Positions 25,790-34,938 of a stretch of DNA of 64,000 bases are shown one piece after another; positions within the stretch are counted from its first letter, which is position 1, and every line of letters starts with the position of its first letter. Source of the DNA: CAYZJB01 sp964602985 (lineage in GTDB: Bacteria; CLD3; SB21); contig CAZRTJ010000011.1 in NCBI GenBank assembly GCA_964602985.1, positions 1-64,000 of the forward strand, written 5' to 3'. The notes under the pieces are model-generated. The model worked only from the letters and a program-made list of their open reading frames with translations, was not told the DNA's origin and searched no databases. Both the position numbers and the translations under genes were made by a program.

Positions 25790-27064
25790 ATGAGTCGACA
25801 TTCCAAAGAAAAGAAAGATGCATTTGAGATCCTGAACAAGGAGTTGTCGGATCTCATTCCCATCGACGAGCGGGTCCAACAAAAGCAATCGGGATCGACC
25901 GTCGACACCCGCAAGATCCCCAAAGAGTGGCTGGATGAACAAGCCGCGCTGTTCGACAAGTACAAACTCATCGAGCGCGTCTACCGCTTCTACCGCAACA
26001 TGATCCAAAACATGTCGAGCCGCATCATCACCATCGACATGCAGGCCAACATCACATTCGTGAACGCAAACGCGGCCTCCAATCTCGGCTACGAGGTGGA
26101 AGAGCTCCTCGGAAAGAATTTCCTCGATCTCTTCGCCGATCCGAAAGAAAGCGGAAAACTGATCGATCTGATGCTGATCCGAAACAAACGATTTGACAGC
26201 CGCGAAGTAGACCTCATGTCCAAAACGGGAACGGTGATCCCCATCGGCTTCAGCACCGCGCCGCTGTTTGAGAACAATGAACAAGCCGGTGTGATCGTGA
26301 CGTTTCGCGATCTGACGGAAATGAATCTGATGCGTCTGCAGGTGGCGCGCATGGATCGACTCGCCACGCTGGGCGAACTGGCGACGGGCATTGCCCATGA
26401 AGTGCGCAATCCGCTCGGCGGAATCAAAGCCGCCGCGCAGGTGCTGGAAGAATCGTTTTCGGAAAGCGATCGACGGATCGAACTCGTCAGCCGCATTGTC
26501 CGCGAGATCGATCGGGTGAACAATCTGCTGACGGAATTTTTCAAGTTTGCCAAACCGGTCAAACCCACGCGCGATTTTCACGACGTGGAATCCATCATCG
26601 ACAGCGTGTATCTGCTGATGGCCGCTCAGATGAATGGAAAGCAGATCAAATTCCGTGAGGAGTTTGCGTCCATTGTCCCGAAGGTGTACGTGGACATGCA
26701 GCAGGTCGAACAAATCCTGATGAATCTGTTCCTCAACGCCATCCATGCGATGCCGCGGGAAGGCGAATTGACCGTCCGCACGCAATCGGCGACCCTCGCC
26801 GACAATCCGAATTTGAATTGGGCGGACGACGTGTTCGACAAGAACCTGCCCTTTGTGAGTATCGAGGTTCAGGATAACGGAGTGGGAATCCCCGCGGAAA
26901 ATCTTGAGAAGGTCTGGAATCCGTTCTTTACGACAAAATCAGAAGGAATGGGATTGGGCCTGTCGATCTGCAGTCGCCTCGCCTCCGAGAATCACGGCTA
27001 CCTGAATGTCGAAAGCATCGTCGGCAAGGGTACGAAATTTACTCTCCTGCTCCCCACACGGTAA
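25790..27064 (+). CDS. PAS-domain sensor histidine kinase
   Basis: Cytoplasmic two-component kinase, 424 residues, no membrane helix. A PAS domain occupies about 75-185 (SSRIITIDMQANITFVNANAASNLGYEVEELLG pattern). The dimerisation H-box GIAHEVRNPLGGI with the phospho-acceptor His is near 205, and the ATPase domain shows N-box MNLFLNAIHAM, G1 VQDNGVGIP, F-box VWNPFFTTK and G2 GMGLGLSI. The type resembles NtrB/AtoS-like kinases. No response regulator is adjacent; the partner must be elsewhere. A GTG three bases upstream is an equivalent start. Confidence 0.92.
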   Translation: MSRHSKEKKDAFEILNKELSDLIPIDERVQQKQSGSTVDTRKIPKEWLDEQAALFDKYKLIERVYRFYRNMIQNMSSRIITIDMQANITFVNANAASNLGYEVEELLGKNFLDLFADPKESGKLIDLMLIRNKRFDSREVDLMSKTGTVIPIGFSTAPLFENNEQAGVIVTFRDLTEMNLMRLQVARMDRLATLGELATGIAHEVRNPLGGIKAAAQVLEESFSESDRRIELVSRIVREIDRVNNLLTEFFKFAKPVKPTRDFHDVESIIDSVYLLMAAQMNGKQIKFREEFASIVPKVYVDMQQVEQILMNLFLNAIHAMPREGELTVRTQSATLADNPNLNWADDVFDKNLPFVSIEVQDNGVGIPAENLEKVWNPFFTTKSEGMGLGLSICSRLASENHGYLNVESIVGKGTKFTLLLPTR

Positions 27065-27103
27065 ACCCCGCGAACGCGTTGCCTCGTACGGACTCCCGAT
27101 TCG

Positions 27104-27550
27104 TCAGGGTGTGGTCGGGAGATCGTGGATGTAGGCATTCATCATCCGGATCTCATCTTCTTTTTCGTGAATGTCCATTTCCAGGATGTCGCGCAGAGAA
27201 ATCATTCCGACGATGCGTTCGCCCTCGACGACGGGCAAGTGACGGGACTTGATCTGCTTCATCATTTGCAGACATCGTTCGGATCGGTCGTCGGGAGCGC
27301 ACACCGCCACGTTCTTGGTCATGACGTCGTCGATCATGGTTTGTCTCGGATCCGCTCCGGCCAGTACGATGCGCTTCATCAGGTCGCGTTCCGAAAAAAT
27401 TCCACGAAGCTTACGGGACGCGGCATTGTCCACGATGGCGATGGCGCCGATGTTCTTCTCGGCCATGAAGCGAATCGTCTCGAAGACGCTCTGTCCTACC
27501 ATGACGAAGTACGGCTCGCGACCTTTCAGAATCTCTCTGGCTGTCTTCAT
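27104..27550 (-). CDS. Tandem CBS-domain protein
   Basis: 148 residues made of two CBS motifs (about 10-68 and 74-130). The first carries ETIRFMAEKNIGAIAIVD and GIFSERDLMKRI; the second CLQMMKQIKSRHLPVVEGERIVGMISLRDIL. Such stand-alone pairs bind adenine nucleotides and regulate partners; the partner is unknown. GGAGGTC precedes the ATG. It is last in the minus-strand run TPR, DUF4292, GT2, smpB, CBS. Confidence 0.93.
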   Translation of the reverse strand: MKTAREILKGREPYFVMVGQSVFETIRFMAEKNIGAIAIVDNAASRKLRGIFSERDLMKRIVLAGADPRQTMIDDVMTKNVAVCAPDDRSERCLQMMKQIKSRHLPVVEGERIVGMISLRDILEMDIHEKEDEIRMMNAYIHDLPTTP

Positions 27551-27580
27551 GATGACCTCCGTAGGTTAAAGATCGGTTGG

Positions 27581-28048
27581 TTAACGATTTCGAAATTCGC
27601 GTGCCAGGGATCGCTGTGCATCCCGTCTGGCGATCGTGTCGCGCTTGTCGTACAACTTCTTTCCACGGGCAACCGCCAGCTGGACCTTCGCCTTGTTCTT
27701 CTCGCTGAAGTACAACAATAACGGAATCAACGTCATGCCTTTTTCCTCTGTCTGCCGCATGAGTTTGCGCAACTCCTTCTTGTGGACGAGCAGCTTCCGA
27801 CGTCGGTATTCTTCATGGTTCTGCCGATTGGCCTGTCTGTATTCCGGAATGTGCATATGATACAACCACAATTCGCCTTTTTCAATTCTCGCGTGACTGT
27901 CCTGAATGTTGGCGCGGCCTTCGCGCAAGGCCTTGACCTCGCTGCCCGTCAGCGCCAATCCCGCTTCCAGCGTCTCGAGTATCTCGTACTCGTGACGCGC
28001 TTTGCGATTGGTCGCGACGGTTCGAATGTCTCGCTTCTTTTCGGTCAT
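27581..28048 (-). CDS. smpB: SsrA-binding protein SmpB
   Basis: Delivers tmRNA to stalled ribosomes for trans-translation. The 155-residue protein shows NRKARHEYEILETLEAGLALTG-type N-terminus, EVKALREGRANIQDSHARI, the RRRKLLVHKKEL segment and the basic tail beginning ARGKKLYDKRDTIARRD. The frame is open far upstream, but the ATG at 28048 matches the family N-terminus and overlaps the stop of the glycosyltransferase (ATGA). Confidence 0.95.
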   Translation of the reverse strand: MTEKKRDIRTVATNRKARHEYEILETLEAGLALTGSEVKALREGRANIQDSHARIEKGELWLYHMHIPEYRQANRQNHEEYRRRKLLVHKKELRKLMRQTEEKGMTLIPLLLYFSEKNKAKVQLAVARGKKLYDKRDTIARRDAQRSLAREFRNR

Positions 28049-28974
28049 TCGCCCAATTTCTCGGCAATCGGATACGCCCGGTCCCTGTGAAAATGATGGG
28101 TAATCATCTCGCCGATGAGTCCCGTGCTGATGATCTGAAATCCGACCAGGACGAGCAGGATGCCGAGGAACAGGATCGGTCGATTCCCCAGATATTCTCC
28201 CATAAACCAGCGCACGGTCAAATAGGCATTGATGCCGATTCCCGCCAGCAGGAACAGGGTACCGATCAGCCCAAAAAAATGCAACGGTCGTTTGACGTAT
28301 CGCGATAAGAAGGTCACGGTCAGCAGGTCCAGGAAGCCCTTGATGAATCGCGACAAACCGAACTTGCTGGCGCCGTATTTCCTCGCGTGGTGGTGAACGG
28401 GAATTTCCGTGATCTTCGTGAATCCCTGCCACTTGGCCAGCGCGGGGATGTATCGATGAAGCTCTCCGTACACGGAGACGTCTTTTACCACTTCCGATCG
28501 ATACGCCTTGAGCCCGCAATTGAAGTCGTGGAGGGGAATCCCGGTCATCAGGCGTGTCACGAAATTGAAGAACCGCGATGGAACGGTCTTGGAAATGGGG
28601 TCGTGACGAGTCCGCTTCCAGCCGGACACCAGGTCAAAGCCTTCGTCCAGTGTGGCGATCAACCGCGGGATCTCCGCGGGATCATCCTGCAAGTCCGCGT
28701 CCATGGTGATCACGTATTTCCCCAGGGCGGCCTTGAAACCTTCCGACAGAGCGGCCGACTTGCCGCAATTCTTCCGGAAGCGGATGGCCCGGATGTAAGG
28801 GCGTGTGTCGCGCAGTTTGCGAATCACGTTAAAGCTGCCGTCGCGGCTCCCGTCGTCGATGAAGATGATCTCGATCGAGCGGTCCGGAGTGGCCGCGCAG
28901 ATTTGGTCCGTCAGTTCCGGCAGGGACTCGGCTTCGTCGTACAGTGGGACGATGATGGAAATGTCCGGCTTCAT
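28045..28974 (-). CDS. Family 2 glycosyltransferase, DPM1/ArnC-like, membrane anchored
   Basis: 309 residues. The GT-A domain (about 1-220) begins SIIVPLYDEAESLPEL and holds IEIIFIDDGSRDGS and ITMDADLQDDPAEIP, the metal-binding DAD motif. Two C-terminal membrane helices follow (LHFFGLIGTLFLLAGIGI and ILFLGILLVLVGFQII). Enzymes of this build transfer sugars from a nucleotide donor to polyprenyl phosphate or pass them to envelope glycans. The donor and acceptor cannot be read from sequence. It is coupled by ATGA overlaps to both the DUF4292 gene upstream and smpB downstream. Confidence 0.9.
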   Translation of the reverse strand: MKPDISIIVPLYDEAESLPELTDQICAATPDRSIEIIFIDDGSRDGSFNVIRKLRDTRPYIRAIRFRKNCGKSAALSEGFKAALGKYVITMDADLQDDPAEIPRLIATLDEGFDLVSGWKRTRHDPISKTVPSRFFNFVTRLMTGIPLHDFNCGLKAYRSEVVKDVSVYGELHRYIPALAKWQGFTKITEIPVHHHARKYGASKFGLSRFIKGFLDLLTVTFLSRYVKRPLHFFGLIGTLFLLAGIGINAYLTVRWFMGEYLGNRPILFLGILLVLVGFQIISTGLIGEMITHHFHRDRAYPIAEKLGE

Positions 28975-29744
28975 GGGCGCTCGACCACTTCGACAGATTT
29001 TGGATACGAGATGAGAAACAATTGACTGCGAACGGTCTTGTTCATCTCGCGCGAGTCAAAATACAGCGAGAGGAAATCGCTTTCCTGCGGACGGTAGACG
29101 CGCACGTACCGCGGCAGGTAGTGACCGCCGACCTTTTCGAAGCGTGTGAAATCGCGCTCGAGAATTAACTGATCCGCAGAATCGCGGTCCTCGATCCGAG
29201 CGACGGCGAAATCTGCGTACGGATCGATCCAGTATTTGCGAATCCCTTCCCCCGTCGGTCGCGTGAGGACGTAATACGAACTGTCGGCAGACAACACAAA
29301 CCCTTCCGAATTTTTCAGAACGACATGCCCGGTGAGAATCTCCATCATCTCGTCAAAAGACACGTCGTAATCAAACGCGTTGCGGATCGCCGCGCTGCTG
29401 GTGGTCCCCCGGATCACGGTGCGATTGATGATGTTGTACACGACAAAGGTGTTTCGGTTGATCGACGCCTTCAGGCCGTCTACGCCCAGAATGCCCTCGA
29501 TTTTGACATAGATGGAGTCGGGATACTTCACCGCAATCTGGACGGAGAACTGATTGGACGATTTCGGAGATTCCAGGGTCAAGGTTGCCATGGCCTTGAG
29601 CGAAACGAACTCTCCCCGTCGGTCGTGGTGCCGGCGAATCACTTCGTCGGAAGTCATGTCTTTTAGATCGACCGGTTCGCGGCGCAGGACTTCGGTTGTG
29701 CTGCAGCCGGTCAGACAAATCAGGAGAAAAGCCGCGAATTTCAT
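28971..29744 (-). CDS. DUF4292/LolB-like lipoprotein
   Basis: 257-residue lipoprotein: KFAAFLLICLTGC is the signal peptide with lipobox and lipidated Cys. The mature part has the pattern of DUF4292, an FCB-group family with a LolB/LolA-like half-barrel (FVSLKAMATLTLESPKSSNQF, YPDSIYVKIEGILGVDGLKA, and the HYLPRYVRVY end). A role in lipoprotein or lipid handling at the outer membrane is inferred from fold resemblance only. The start ATG 29744 places the lipobox correctly; an ATG at 29771 would add nine residues and overlap the TPR gene stop. Confidence 0.75.
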   Translation of the reverse strand: MKFAAFLLICLTGCSTTEVLRREPVDLKDMTSDEVIRRHHDRRGEFVSLKAMATLTLESPKSSNQFSVQIAVKYPDSIYVKIEGILGVDGLKASINRNTFVVYNIINRTVIRGTTSSAAIRNAFDYDVSFDEMMEILTGHVVLKNSEGFVLSADSSYYVLTRPTGEGIRKYWIDPYADFAVARIEDRDSADQLILERDFTRFEKVGGHYLPRYVRVYRPQESDFLSLYFDSREMNKTVRSQLFLISYPKSVEVVERP

Positions 29745-29751
29745 GAATGGA

Positions 29752-31086
29752 TCAGTCCTTTTCATTTTCAAAGTTCGGATTCAGTTGCCGGGCTCGCTCG
29801 CGGAACCGGTTGGCGTCTTCGACGTGCCCAAGCTGCTGGTGAATCTCACTCAGGTGATAGCAGACTTCCCAACTGCCGGGCTGCACCGCAAACGATTCCT
29901 GAACGTATCGGAGCGCATGATCGTGTTGTCCCAATTTGTAATAAATCCAGCCGATAGTGTCCAAATAATGTCCGCTGTTCGGTTGTTTCTTGAGAGCGCG
30001 TTCGATCATTTGCAGAGCGCGTTCCAAATGCTTCCCGCGGACGGCCAGACTGTATGCGTAGTTGTTCAGGATCAGATCGTTGTTTGGCTCCAGCAGAAGG
30101 CAATTTTCATACGCGTCGTCGGATGGGGTCCATTCGCGGGCCCGGCGATACAGTCCGGCCAGCAGATTCCACGAAAAGATGTCGCGCGGATTCAGTCGTA
30201 CTGCCAATTCCAAATAGCTCCGCGCCTCTTCGAATTCGGACAGTTGGTGGTGCGCAAATCCGATCAGACGCTTGATCTCCGCGCTGCTGGGAAATGTTTT
30301 TTCCGCTTCGCCGTAGTATTGGATGGCCTTGCGATATTCGCCTGCCTGCAGGGTCAGGCTGCCGAGACGCGCCCACACCAGCGGCTGGGCTGGATTCTTT
30401 TGAATGATCTGTTCGTAACATTCCACCGCTTTATCGACTTGTCCGTTCAGCGCGTACGCTTGTCCGAGGGCGTCCAGAATCTGGTCATCCAGCGGCTGAT
30501 GATCGGAAGCCTGCTTCAGGACTCGAATGGCTTGTGCGTAGTCCTTGTCCTTGACGTACATCTCCGAGAGCTTGAGACTGATTTGACGATTGGGTCCGAT
30601 GGTTCGGAGGAGTTCTTCGTACTGGATTCGCGCGTCTTCGTGGCGGCCCTGGTACTCCAGCAGGGTGATGAGACGGAAGCGGATGTCCGCGTCTGCCGGC
30701 TGCGCGGTCAGAATCTTGATCAACGTTTCGGTGGCCATGTCGTATCGGCGCCATTGGATCTGAATGTCCGCGAGATTTTCGAGAGCTGCGAGATCATCCT
30801 TGCTGCGTGAAAGCGCCGCGAGGGTCACGTCATGACTTCGCTGGACGTCTCCGATCGCAAAGTAGGCGCGAGCGAGGGTGGTCATCAGCGTCACCGAAGA
30901 AGAATCCCGTCGGGCCGCCTCCCGATACAGGTCGGTCGCCGTTTCCATGTCCCCAACCAGCTCATACATCAGACCGTCGACAAGCGCATCCAGCGCTTCC
31001 TTGTCGTAGGATCCTTTGCGTTCGACGACAGTCGTCCCCGCACAACCCACGCTGAGCAGGAATGCCATTTTGAGAGTCCAATTCAT
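29752..31086 (-). CDS. TPR-repeat lipoprotein
   Basis: 444 residues. NWTLKMAFLLSVGC is the lipoprotein signal. At least ten tetratricopeptide repeats follow, with typical A-x2-F/Y...P patterns (for example ATDLYREAARRDSSS, AVECYEQIIQKNPAQPLVWARLG, ARSYLELAVRLNPRD, ALQMIERALKKQPNSGHYLDTIGWIYYKLG). The arrangement resembles BamD-like or PEP-CTERM TPR proteins in general build only. It heads the minus-strand operon and lies just before the DUF4292 lipoprotein, so both may serve outer-membrane assembly. The start was chosen for the lipobox; an ATG 30 bases upstream is less likely. Confidence 0.88.
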   Translation of the reverse strand: MNWTLKMAFLLSVGCAGTTVVERKGSYDKEALDALVDGLMYELVGDMETATDLYREAARRDSSSVTLMTTLARAYFAIGDVQRSHDVTLAALSRSKDDLAALENLADIQIQWRRYDMATETLIKILTAQPADADIRFRLITLLEYQGRHEDARIQYEELLRTIGPNRQISLKLSEMYVKDKDYAQAIRVLKQASDHQPLDDQILDALGQAYALNGQVDKAVECYEQIIQKNPAQPLVWARLGSLTLQAGEYRKAIQYYGEAEKTFPSSAEIKRLIGFAHHQLSEFEEARSYLELAVRLNPRDIFSWNLLAGLYRRAREWTPSDDAYENCLLLEPNNDLILNNYAYSLAVRGKHLERALQMIERALKKQPNSGHYLDTIGWIYYKLGQHDHALRYVQESFAVQPGSWEVCYHLSEIHQQLGHVEDANRFRERARQLNPNFENEKD

Positions 31087-31204
31087 GAATGGCAAATATA
31101 CTTTCCGAGCGCCCAAATAACAAAGGGTAAAATCAGGAATTACAAGGTTTCGGGGAGATTATTTATTTGCGGCTGTTGGGATTTTGTGCTAATTTGCGCG
31201 CCGT

Positions 31205-31954
31205 ATGGAAAAGAAGCCCGCTCCCCGACTGCGCAGTCAGGTTGTCATTATTGGAGCCGTTGTTCTCTCGCTGGTTCTCAGTTTTCTGCCCGTGGTCAAT
31301 CTCATTCTCATTCCATTTGATTTCTTCACAACATTCATCCACGAGGGTGGTCATGCGATCGCGAGTCTGCTGATGGGAGAAGATGTCTCTACAATCGTGA
31401 TCAATCCGGATACGAGCGGGTACATGCAACATACCGTGACATCAGGGCGATTCGCTCAGGGGTTCATTGCGAGCGCGGGGTACATGGGCGCATCGTTGTT
31501 CGGCGGGATCATGATCATGGGCAGCTCGTATGCACGGGCGTCGAAACTGATCCTGGTGGGTCTGGGAGTGATTTTTGCGGTGGCGATCGCGCTGTATGTG
31601 CGGGATTTGTTCACGTTGTTCGTCGCAGGCGGGTGGGCCGCCGGGCTGATCGGACTGGGCGTGAAGGGCAGCGACGATTTGAATTTCTTTGCCGTCAATT
31701 TCCTGGCGATCCAGTGCGCTTTGAATTCCGTTCAAGATGTGCTGACGCTTCTTCGACTTTCGATGGGAGCGCCAAAAAGTCTGTACAGCCTCGGGCACTC
31801 TGACGCGGACGCCGTCGCGGAACTGTTTTGGCTGCCTGCGATCGTCTGGTCGGGGCTTTGGATCGTCCTGTCCTGCGGAATCCTGTACTTCACGATGCGC
31901 AAGAGTGCCGCGATCCGGTCCGGGAAAACGATGGGTCAACCGGTAGGATCATGA
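31205..31954 (+). CDS. M50B-like integral membrane metalloprotease family protein
   Basis: 249 residues with about six membrane helices. The zinc-protease motif appears as FIHEGGHAIASLL near residue 46 (H-E-x-x-H), directly after a membrane segment, as in the M50B-like family. GYMGASLFGGIMIM follows in the second conserved block. Asp of the usual NPDG-type third ligand is not clearly placed (VINPDTSG is a candidate), so activity is likely but not certain. Its TGA overlaps the ATG of the amidotransferase gene. Confidence 0.8.
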   Translation: MEKKPAPRLRSQVVIIGAVVLSLVLSFLPVVNLILIPFDFFTTFIHEGGHAIASLLMGEDVSTIVINPDTSGYMQHTVTSGRFAQGFIASAGYMGASLFGGIMIMGSSYARASKLILVGLGVIFAVAIALYVRDLFTLFVAGGWAAGLIGLGVKGSDDLNFFAVNFLAIQCALNSVQDVLTLLRLSMGAPKSLYSLGHSDADAVAELFWLPAIVWSGLWIVLSCGILYFTMRKSAAIRSGKTMGQPVGS

Positions 31955-32862
31955 GAAATTACTTTCACAGCCTGAACGAAGAAGAGCCCGTCTACTGGAG
32001 TCCGGAACTGACCCTGCCGATTGCGATTTTGGATATGAATAACGGTCATCGCAATATCGGCATCCGGAACATCAAACGCCTGATCGACCATCTGCAGCAT
32101 GCGATTCGGTCGTCGCATCCGGACGTGCGATTCAAAGTCGATCAATTCCACGTCCGGGATCGCATGGAGGTGCCGGACCTATCTTACGACATTTACATTT
32201 CCTCCGGTGGACCCGGTGATCCCATGGAAGCGGGCGAATGGGAGGGCGCGTTCTTCCGATTGCTGGACGGGGTATGGGAACACAATCTCCAGAGCCCGCA
32301 GAAGAAGTTCTTCTTTGGCATCTGCCATTCGTTTCAGCTCATGGCCAAACGCTACGCGATTGGCAAAATCAGTGCGCGCATGGAAAGAAACCTCGGCATC
32401 GTGCCGATTTTCAAGACCCGGGCCGGACAGTCCGATCCTCTATTCGACGGACTGCATGACAAATTTTACGCGTTTGATAACCGCGATTATCAGGTCACCG
32501 ATCCGGATCACGGACGACTGCGGAGTCTGGGCGCAGAGGTCCTGTCCTACGAGTGCGTGCAGGAGCGCATCGGCGACGCCCTCACTGGAATCCGCTACAC
32601 GAGCGAAATGGAGGCCGTGCAATTTCATCCCGAAGCCGAAAAGCACGGAATTCTGATGCGGTTTACCGATCCGGAGGAAAAAGAAAAAACAATCGCTCTG
32701 CTCGGAGAGGCCCGCTATATGGAATTCATGGAATCTGTGCAGAATCCAAACCGGCTTCTGCGCACGTATCGGGCGGTTCTTCCGGGTTTTCTGATGCGAT
32801 CGTTCAATCGGCTGATGGAATCGTACGGGCGTCCGCCGATGGAAAATCAACTTCCTTCCTAG
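31951..32862 (+). CDS. Class I glutamine amidotransferase domain protein
   Basis: 303 residues. The triad is visible: nucleophile Cys in FFFGICHSFQLMAKRY near residue 129, and VQFHPEAEKHG with His and Glu near 225. The N-terminal 60 residues and the C-terminal 60 residues have no known domain. It looks like an isolated amidotransferase of the GMP-synthase/GATase1-like group; no synthetase partner is adjacent. Its ATG overlaps the protease stop and it is 8 bp before the HIT gene. Confidence 0.85.
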   Translation: MRNYFHSLNEEEPVYWSPELTLPIAILDMNNGHRNIGIRNIKRLIDHLQHAIRSSHPDVRFKVDQFHVRDRMEVPDLSYDIYISSGGPGDPMEAGEWEGAFFRLLDGVWEHNLQSPQKKFFFGICHSFQLMAKRYAIGKISARMERNLGIVPIFKTRAGQSDPLFDGLHDKFYAFDNRDYQVTDPDHGRLRSLGAEVLSYECVQERIGDALTGIRYTSEMEAVQFHPEAEKHGILMRFTDPEEKEKTIALLGEARYMEFMESVQNPNRLLRTYRAVLPGFLMRSFNRLMESYGRPPMENQLPS

Positions 32863-32870
32863 AGGCTCGC

Positions 32871-33212
32871 ATGGATTGCATTTTCTGCAAAATTGTGTCG
32901 GGCGAAATTCCGACGGAAAAGATTTACGAGGACGACGAGGTGGTGGCGTTTCGGGATATTCATCCCAAGGCTCCCACGCACGTGTTATTGATTCCGCGCA
33001 GACACATCGAAAAATTGTCGGACCTGCAACCGGAAGACGCTGAGTTGGCCGGACGCTTGCTGTTGGCGGTGAAGAAGGTCGCCGCGGTCGCTGGCGTCGA
33101 TCAGAACGGGTTCCGCGTCATCGTGAACAATGGCCGATTCGCTGGACAAGAGGTGTTCCATCTTCACTTTCACATTCTGGGTGGCAAGCCCATGTCGTGG
33201 AATCCCGCATGA
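32871..33212 (+). CDS. HIT-family nucleotide hydrolase/transferase (HinT-like)
   Basis: 113 residues with the complete HinT architecture: N-terminal CIFCKIVSGEIP, then DIHPKAPTHVLLIPRRHI and the histidine triad EVFHLHFHILGG near 96-104. These enzymes hydrolyse AMP-lysine and related phosphoramidates. The two N-terminal cysteines could bind zinc. GAGG precedes the ATG, and the TGA overlaps the lipA start (ATGA). Confidence 0.93.
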   Translation: MDCIFCKIVSGEIPTEKIYEDDEVVAFRDIHPKAPTHVLLIPRRHIEKLSDLQPEDAELAGRLLLAVKKVAAVAGVDQNGFRVIVNNGRFAGQEVFHLHFHILGGKPMSWNPA

Positions 33213-34171
33213 GCCGCACGTACCCGATGACCTCCGCGCAGGTCGATTACATCAAGAAAAAATCAGAAGAACGATCTCTCGAAGAACCGGTCAAGCGTCC
33301 GGAATGGCTGAAAGTGAAAATTCCGCACGGGGAGAAATTCTTCGAGATCAAGAATCTGGTTTCCGGACAAAAACTTCATACGGTCTGCGAGGAAGCCCGC
33401 TGTCCGAATATTTCGGAGTGCTGGCACCGGGGCACGGCGACGTTCATGATTCTCGGCGATGTGTGCACGCGCTCCTGCGGTTTTTGCGCGGTGAAAACCG
33501 GTAAACCTACCTGGTCTGACCCTCTGGAGCCGGAGCGGGTCGCGCATTCCGTTCGCGCGATGAAACTGCGTCACGCCGTGATCACGTCCGTCAATCGCGA
33601 CGAACTGAAGGACGGCGGAGCATCGGTCTTTGCCGCGACCATTCTGAAGATCCGGGAATTCCGACCGGAATGCCGTGTCGAGGTTCTGATCCCCGATTTC
33701 AAAGGCGATATCGATTCGTTGAAGATCGTTATGGATGCAGAGCCGGATATTCTGAATCATAATACAGAAACGGTCCCGCGCCTGTATCGGGTCGTGCGCC
33801 CGCAGGCGAATTATGCGCAGAGTCTGCAATTGCTCGAACGGGGGAAGAAGTACGGCATGGTGACCAAGAGCGGGATCATGGTCGGTCTCGGCGAGACGAA
33901 AGATGAAGTCTTTGACGTCATGCGGGATTTGGCCGCGGTCGGTTTGGACATCCTCACGATCGGGCAATACCTTCAGCCGACCAAAGAACACATCCCCGTG
34001 GACCGGTACGTGCATCCGGACGAATTCCGACTCTACAAGGACGAGGGTCTGCGCATGGGCTTTCAAGTCGTCGAGTCGGGGCCGCTCGTGAGAAGTTCCT
34101 ACCATGCCGACGAGCAGTCCGATGGCGTCGAGCGGTATGTTCAACAACGCAAGTCCATTCAAAACCAATAG
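33209..34171 (+). CDS. lipA: Lipoyl synthase
   Basis: Radical SAM enzyme that inserts two sulfurs into octanoyl groups on lipoyl domains. 320 residues. The auxiliary cluster cysteines lie in CEEARCPNISEC near 63-74, the radical SAM cluster in CTRSCGFCAV near 89-98, and the C-terminal conserved RSSYHADEQ near 300. ITSVNRDELKDGGA and LNHNTETVPRLY are family signatures. ATGA overlap with the HIT gene fixes the start. No lipB is adjacent. Confidence 0.96.
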   Translation: MSRTYPMTSAQVDYIKKKSEERSLEEPVKRPEWLKVKIPHGEKFFEIKNLVSGQKLHTVCEEARCPNISECWHRGTATFMILGDVCTRSCGFCAVKTGKPTWSDPLEPERVAHSVRAMKLRHAVITSVNRDELKDGGASVFAATILKIREFRPECRVEVLIPDFKGDIDSLKIVMDAEPDILNHNTETVPRLYRVVRPQANYAQSLQLLERGKKYGMVTKSGIMVGLGETKDEVFDVMRDLAAVGLDILTIGQYLQPTKEHIPVDRYVHPDEFRLYKDEGLRMGFQVVESGPLVRSSYHADEQSDGVERYVQQRKSIQNQ

Positions 34172-34177
34172 GGATTC

Positions 34178-34885
34178 ATGGGACGGATATTCGAAAAGCG
34201 GAAGTATAAGATGTTCGCGCGCTATGCGCGCATGGCGAAGGCCTTTACGAAAATGGGCCGCGAAATCGCCGTGGCGGTAAAATCGGGCGGAGGCGATCCC
34301 GCGTACAACCCTCGTTTGCGAATGGCGATTCAAACGGCAAAAAATCTGAACATGCCCAAGGATCGCATCGATGCCGCAATCAAACGCGCATTGTCCAAGG
34401 ACACCGAGGATTTTCAGGAAATTGTTTATGAAGCGTACGCCCCGCACGGCGTCGCGATGATGATCGAGTGCGCGACCGATAATCCCACGCGCACCGTGGC
34501 GAACATCCGGCATATCCTCAGCAAAAACGGCGGCACGCTGGGAGCGAGCGGATCGGTCGGCTTCTTGTTCGAGCGCAAAGGCGTCTTCCGCATTCAGACC
34601 ACCGGAATGGAGATGGACGAACTGGAACTCGAACTCATCGATTTTGGAGCGGATGAAATCGAGCGCGGAGACGGCGAGGCGATTATCTACACGAGTTTTG
34701 AGAATTTTGCCGGCATGCAGAAGGCGCTCGAAGACAAAGGGATCAATATGTTGTCCGCGGAACTGCAGCGCATTCCGACGTCGATCAACGAGTTGGAGGA
34801 TGCCGCCGCCGATGAGGTCGGACAACTGGTCGAGAAACTGGACGAAGACGACGACGTGCAGGCGGTCTTTCACAACATGCGGTGA
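34178..34885 (+). CDS. yebC: YebC/PmpR-family protein
   Basis: 235 residues of the TACO1/YebC family, described as transcription regulators or as factors helping ribosomes through proline stretches. The N-terminus differs from the common MAGHSKW start: MGRIFEKRKYKMFARYARMAKAF is the variant seen in some bacterial subgroups, with the KxxxFARxA helix kept. NPRLRMAIQTAKNLNMPKDRIDAAIKR and GVAMMIECATDNPTRTVANIRHI are family signatures. It is 6 bp after lipA. Confidence 0.93.
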   Translation: MGRIFEKRKYKMFARYARMAKAFTKMGREIAVAVKSGGGDPAYNPRLRMAIQTAKNLNMPKDRIDAAIKRALSKDTEDFQEIVYEAYAPHGVAMMIECATDNPTRTVANIRHILSKNGGTLGASGSVGFLFERKGVFRIQTTGMEMDELELELIDFGADEIERGDGEAIIYTSFENFAGMQKALEDKGINMLSAELQRIPTSINELEDAAADEVGQLVEKLDEDDDVQAVFHNMR

Positions 34886-34938
34886 TCGGGCCCCAGCTCC
34901 GATGAGGGGCGAGGAACTCTGTCGGGAAACAGAAATTT

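Noticed and set aside
28046..28519. N-terminal extension of SmpB in the open frame up to 28519
   Set aside because: It is the antisense-free shadow of the glycosyltransferase coding region; the family N-terminus starts at 28048.
29554..30810. Plus-strand frame opposite the TPR and DUF4292 genes
   Set aside because: Shadow of two well-supported lipoprotein genes.
33263..34873. 536-codon minus-strand frame opposite lipA and yebC
   Set aside because: Spans two certain plus-strand genes and has no recognisable domain.
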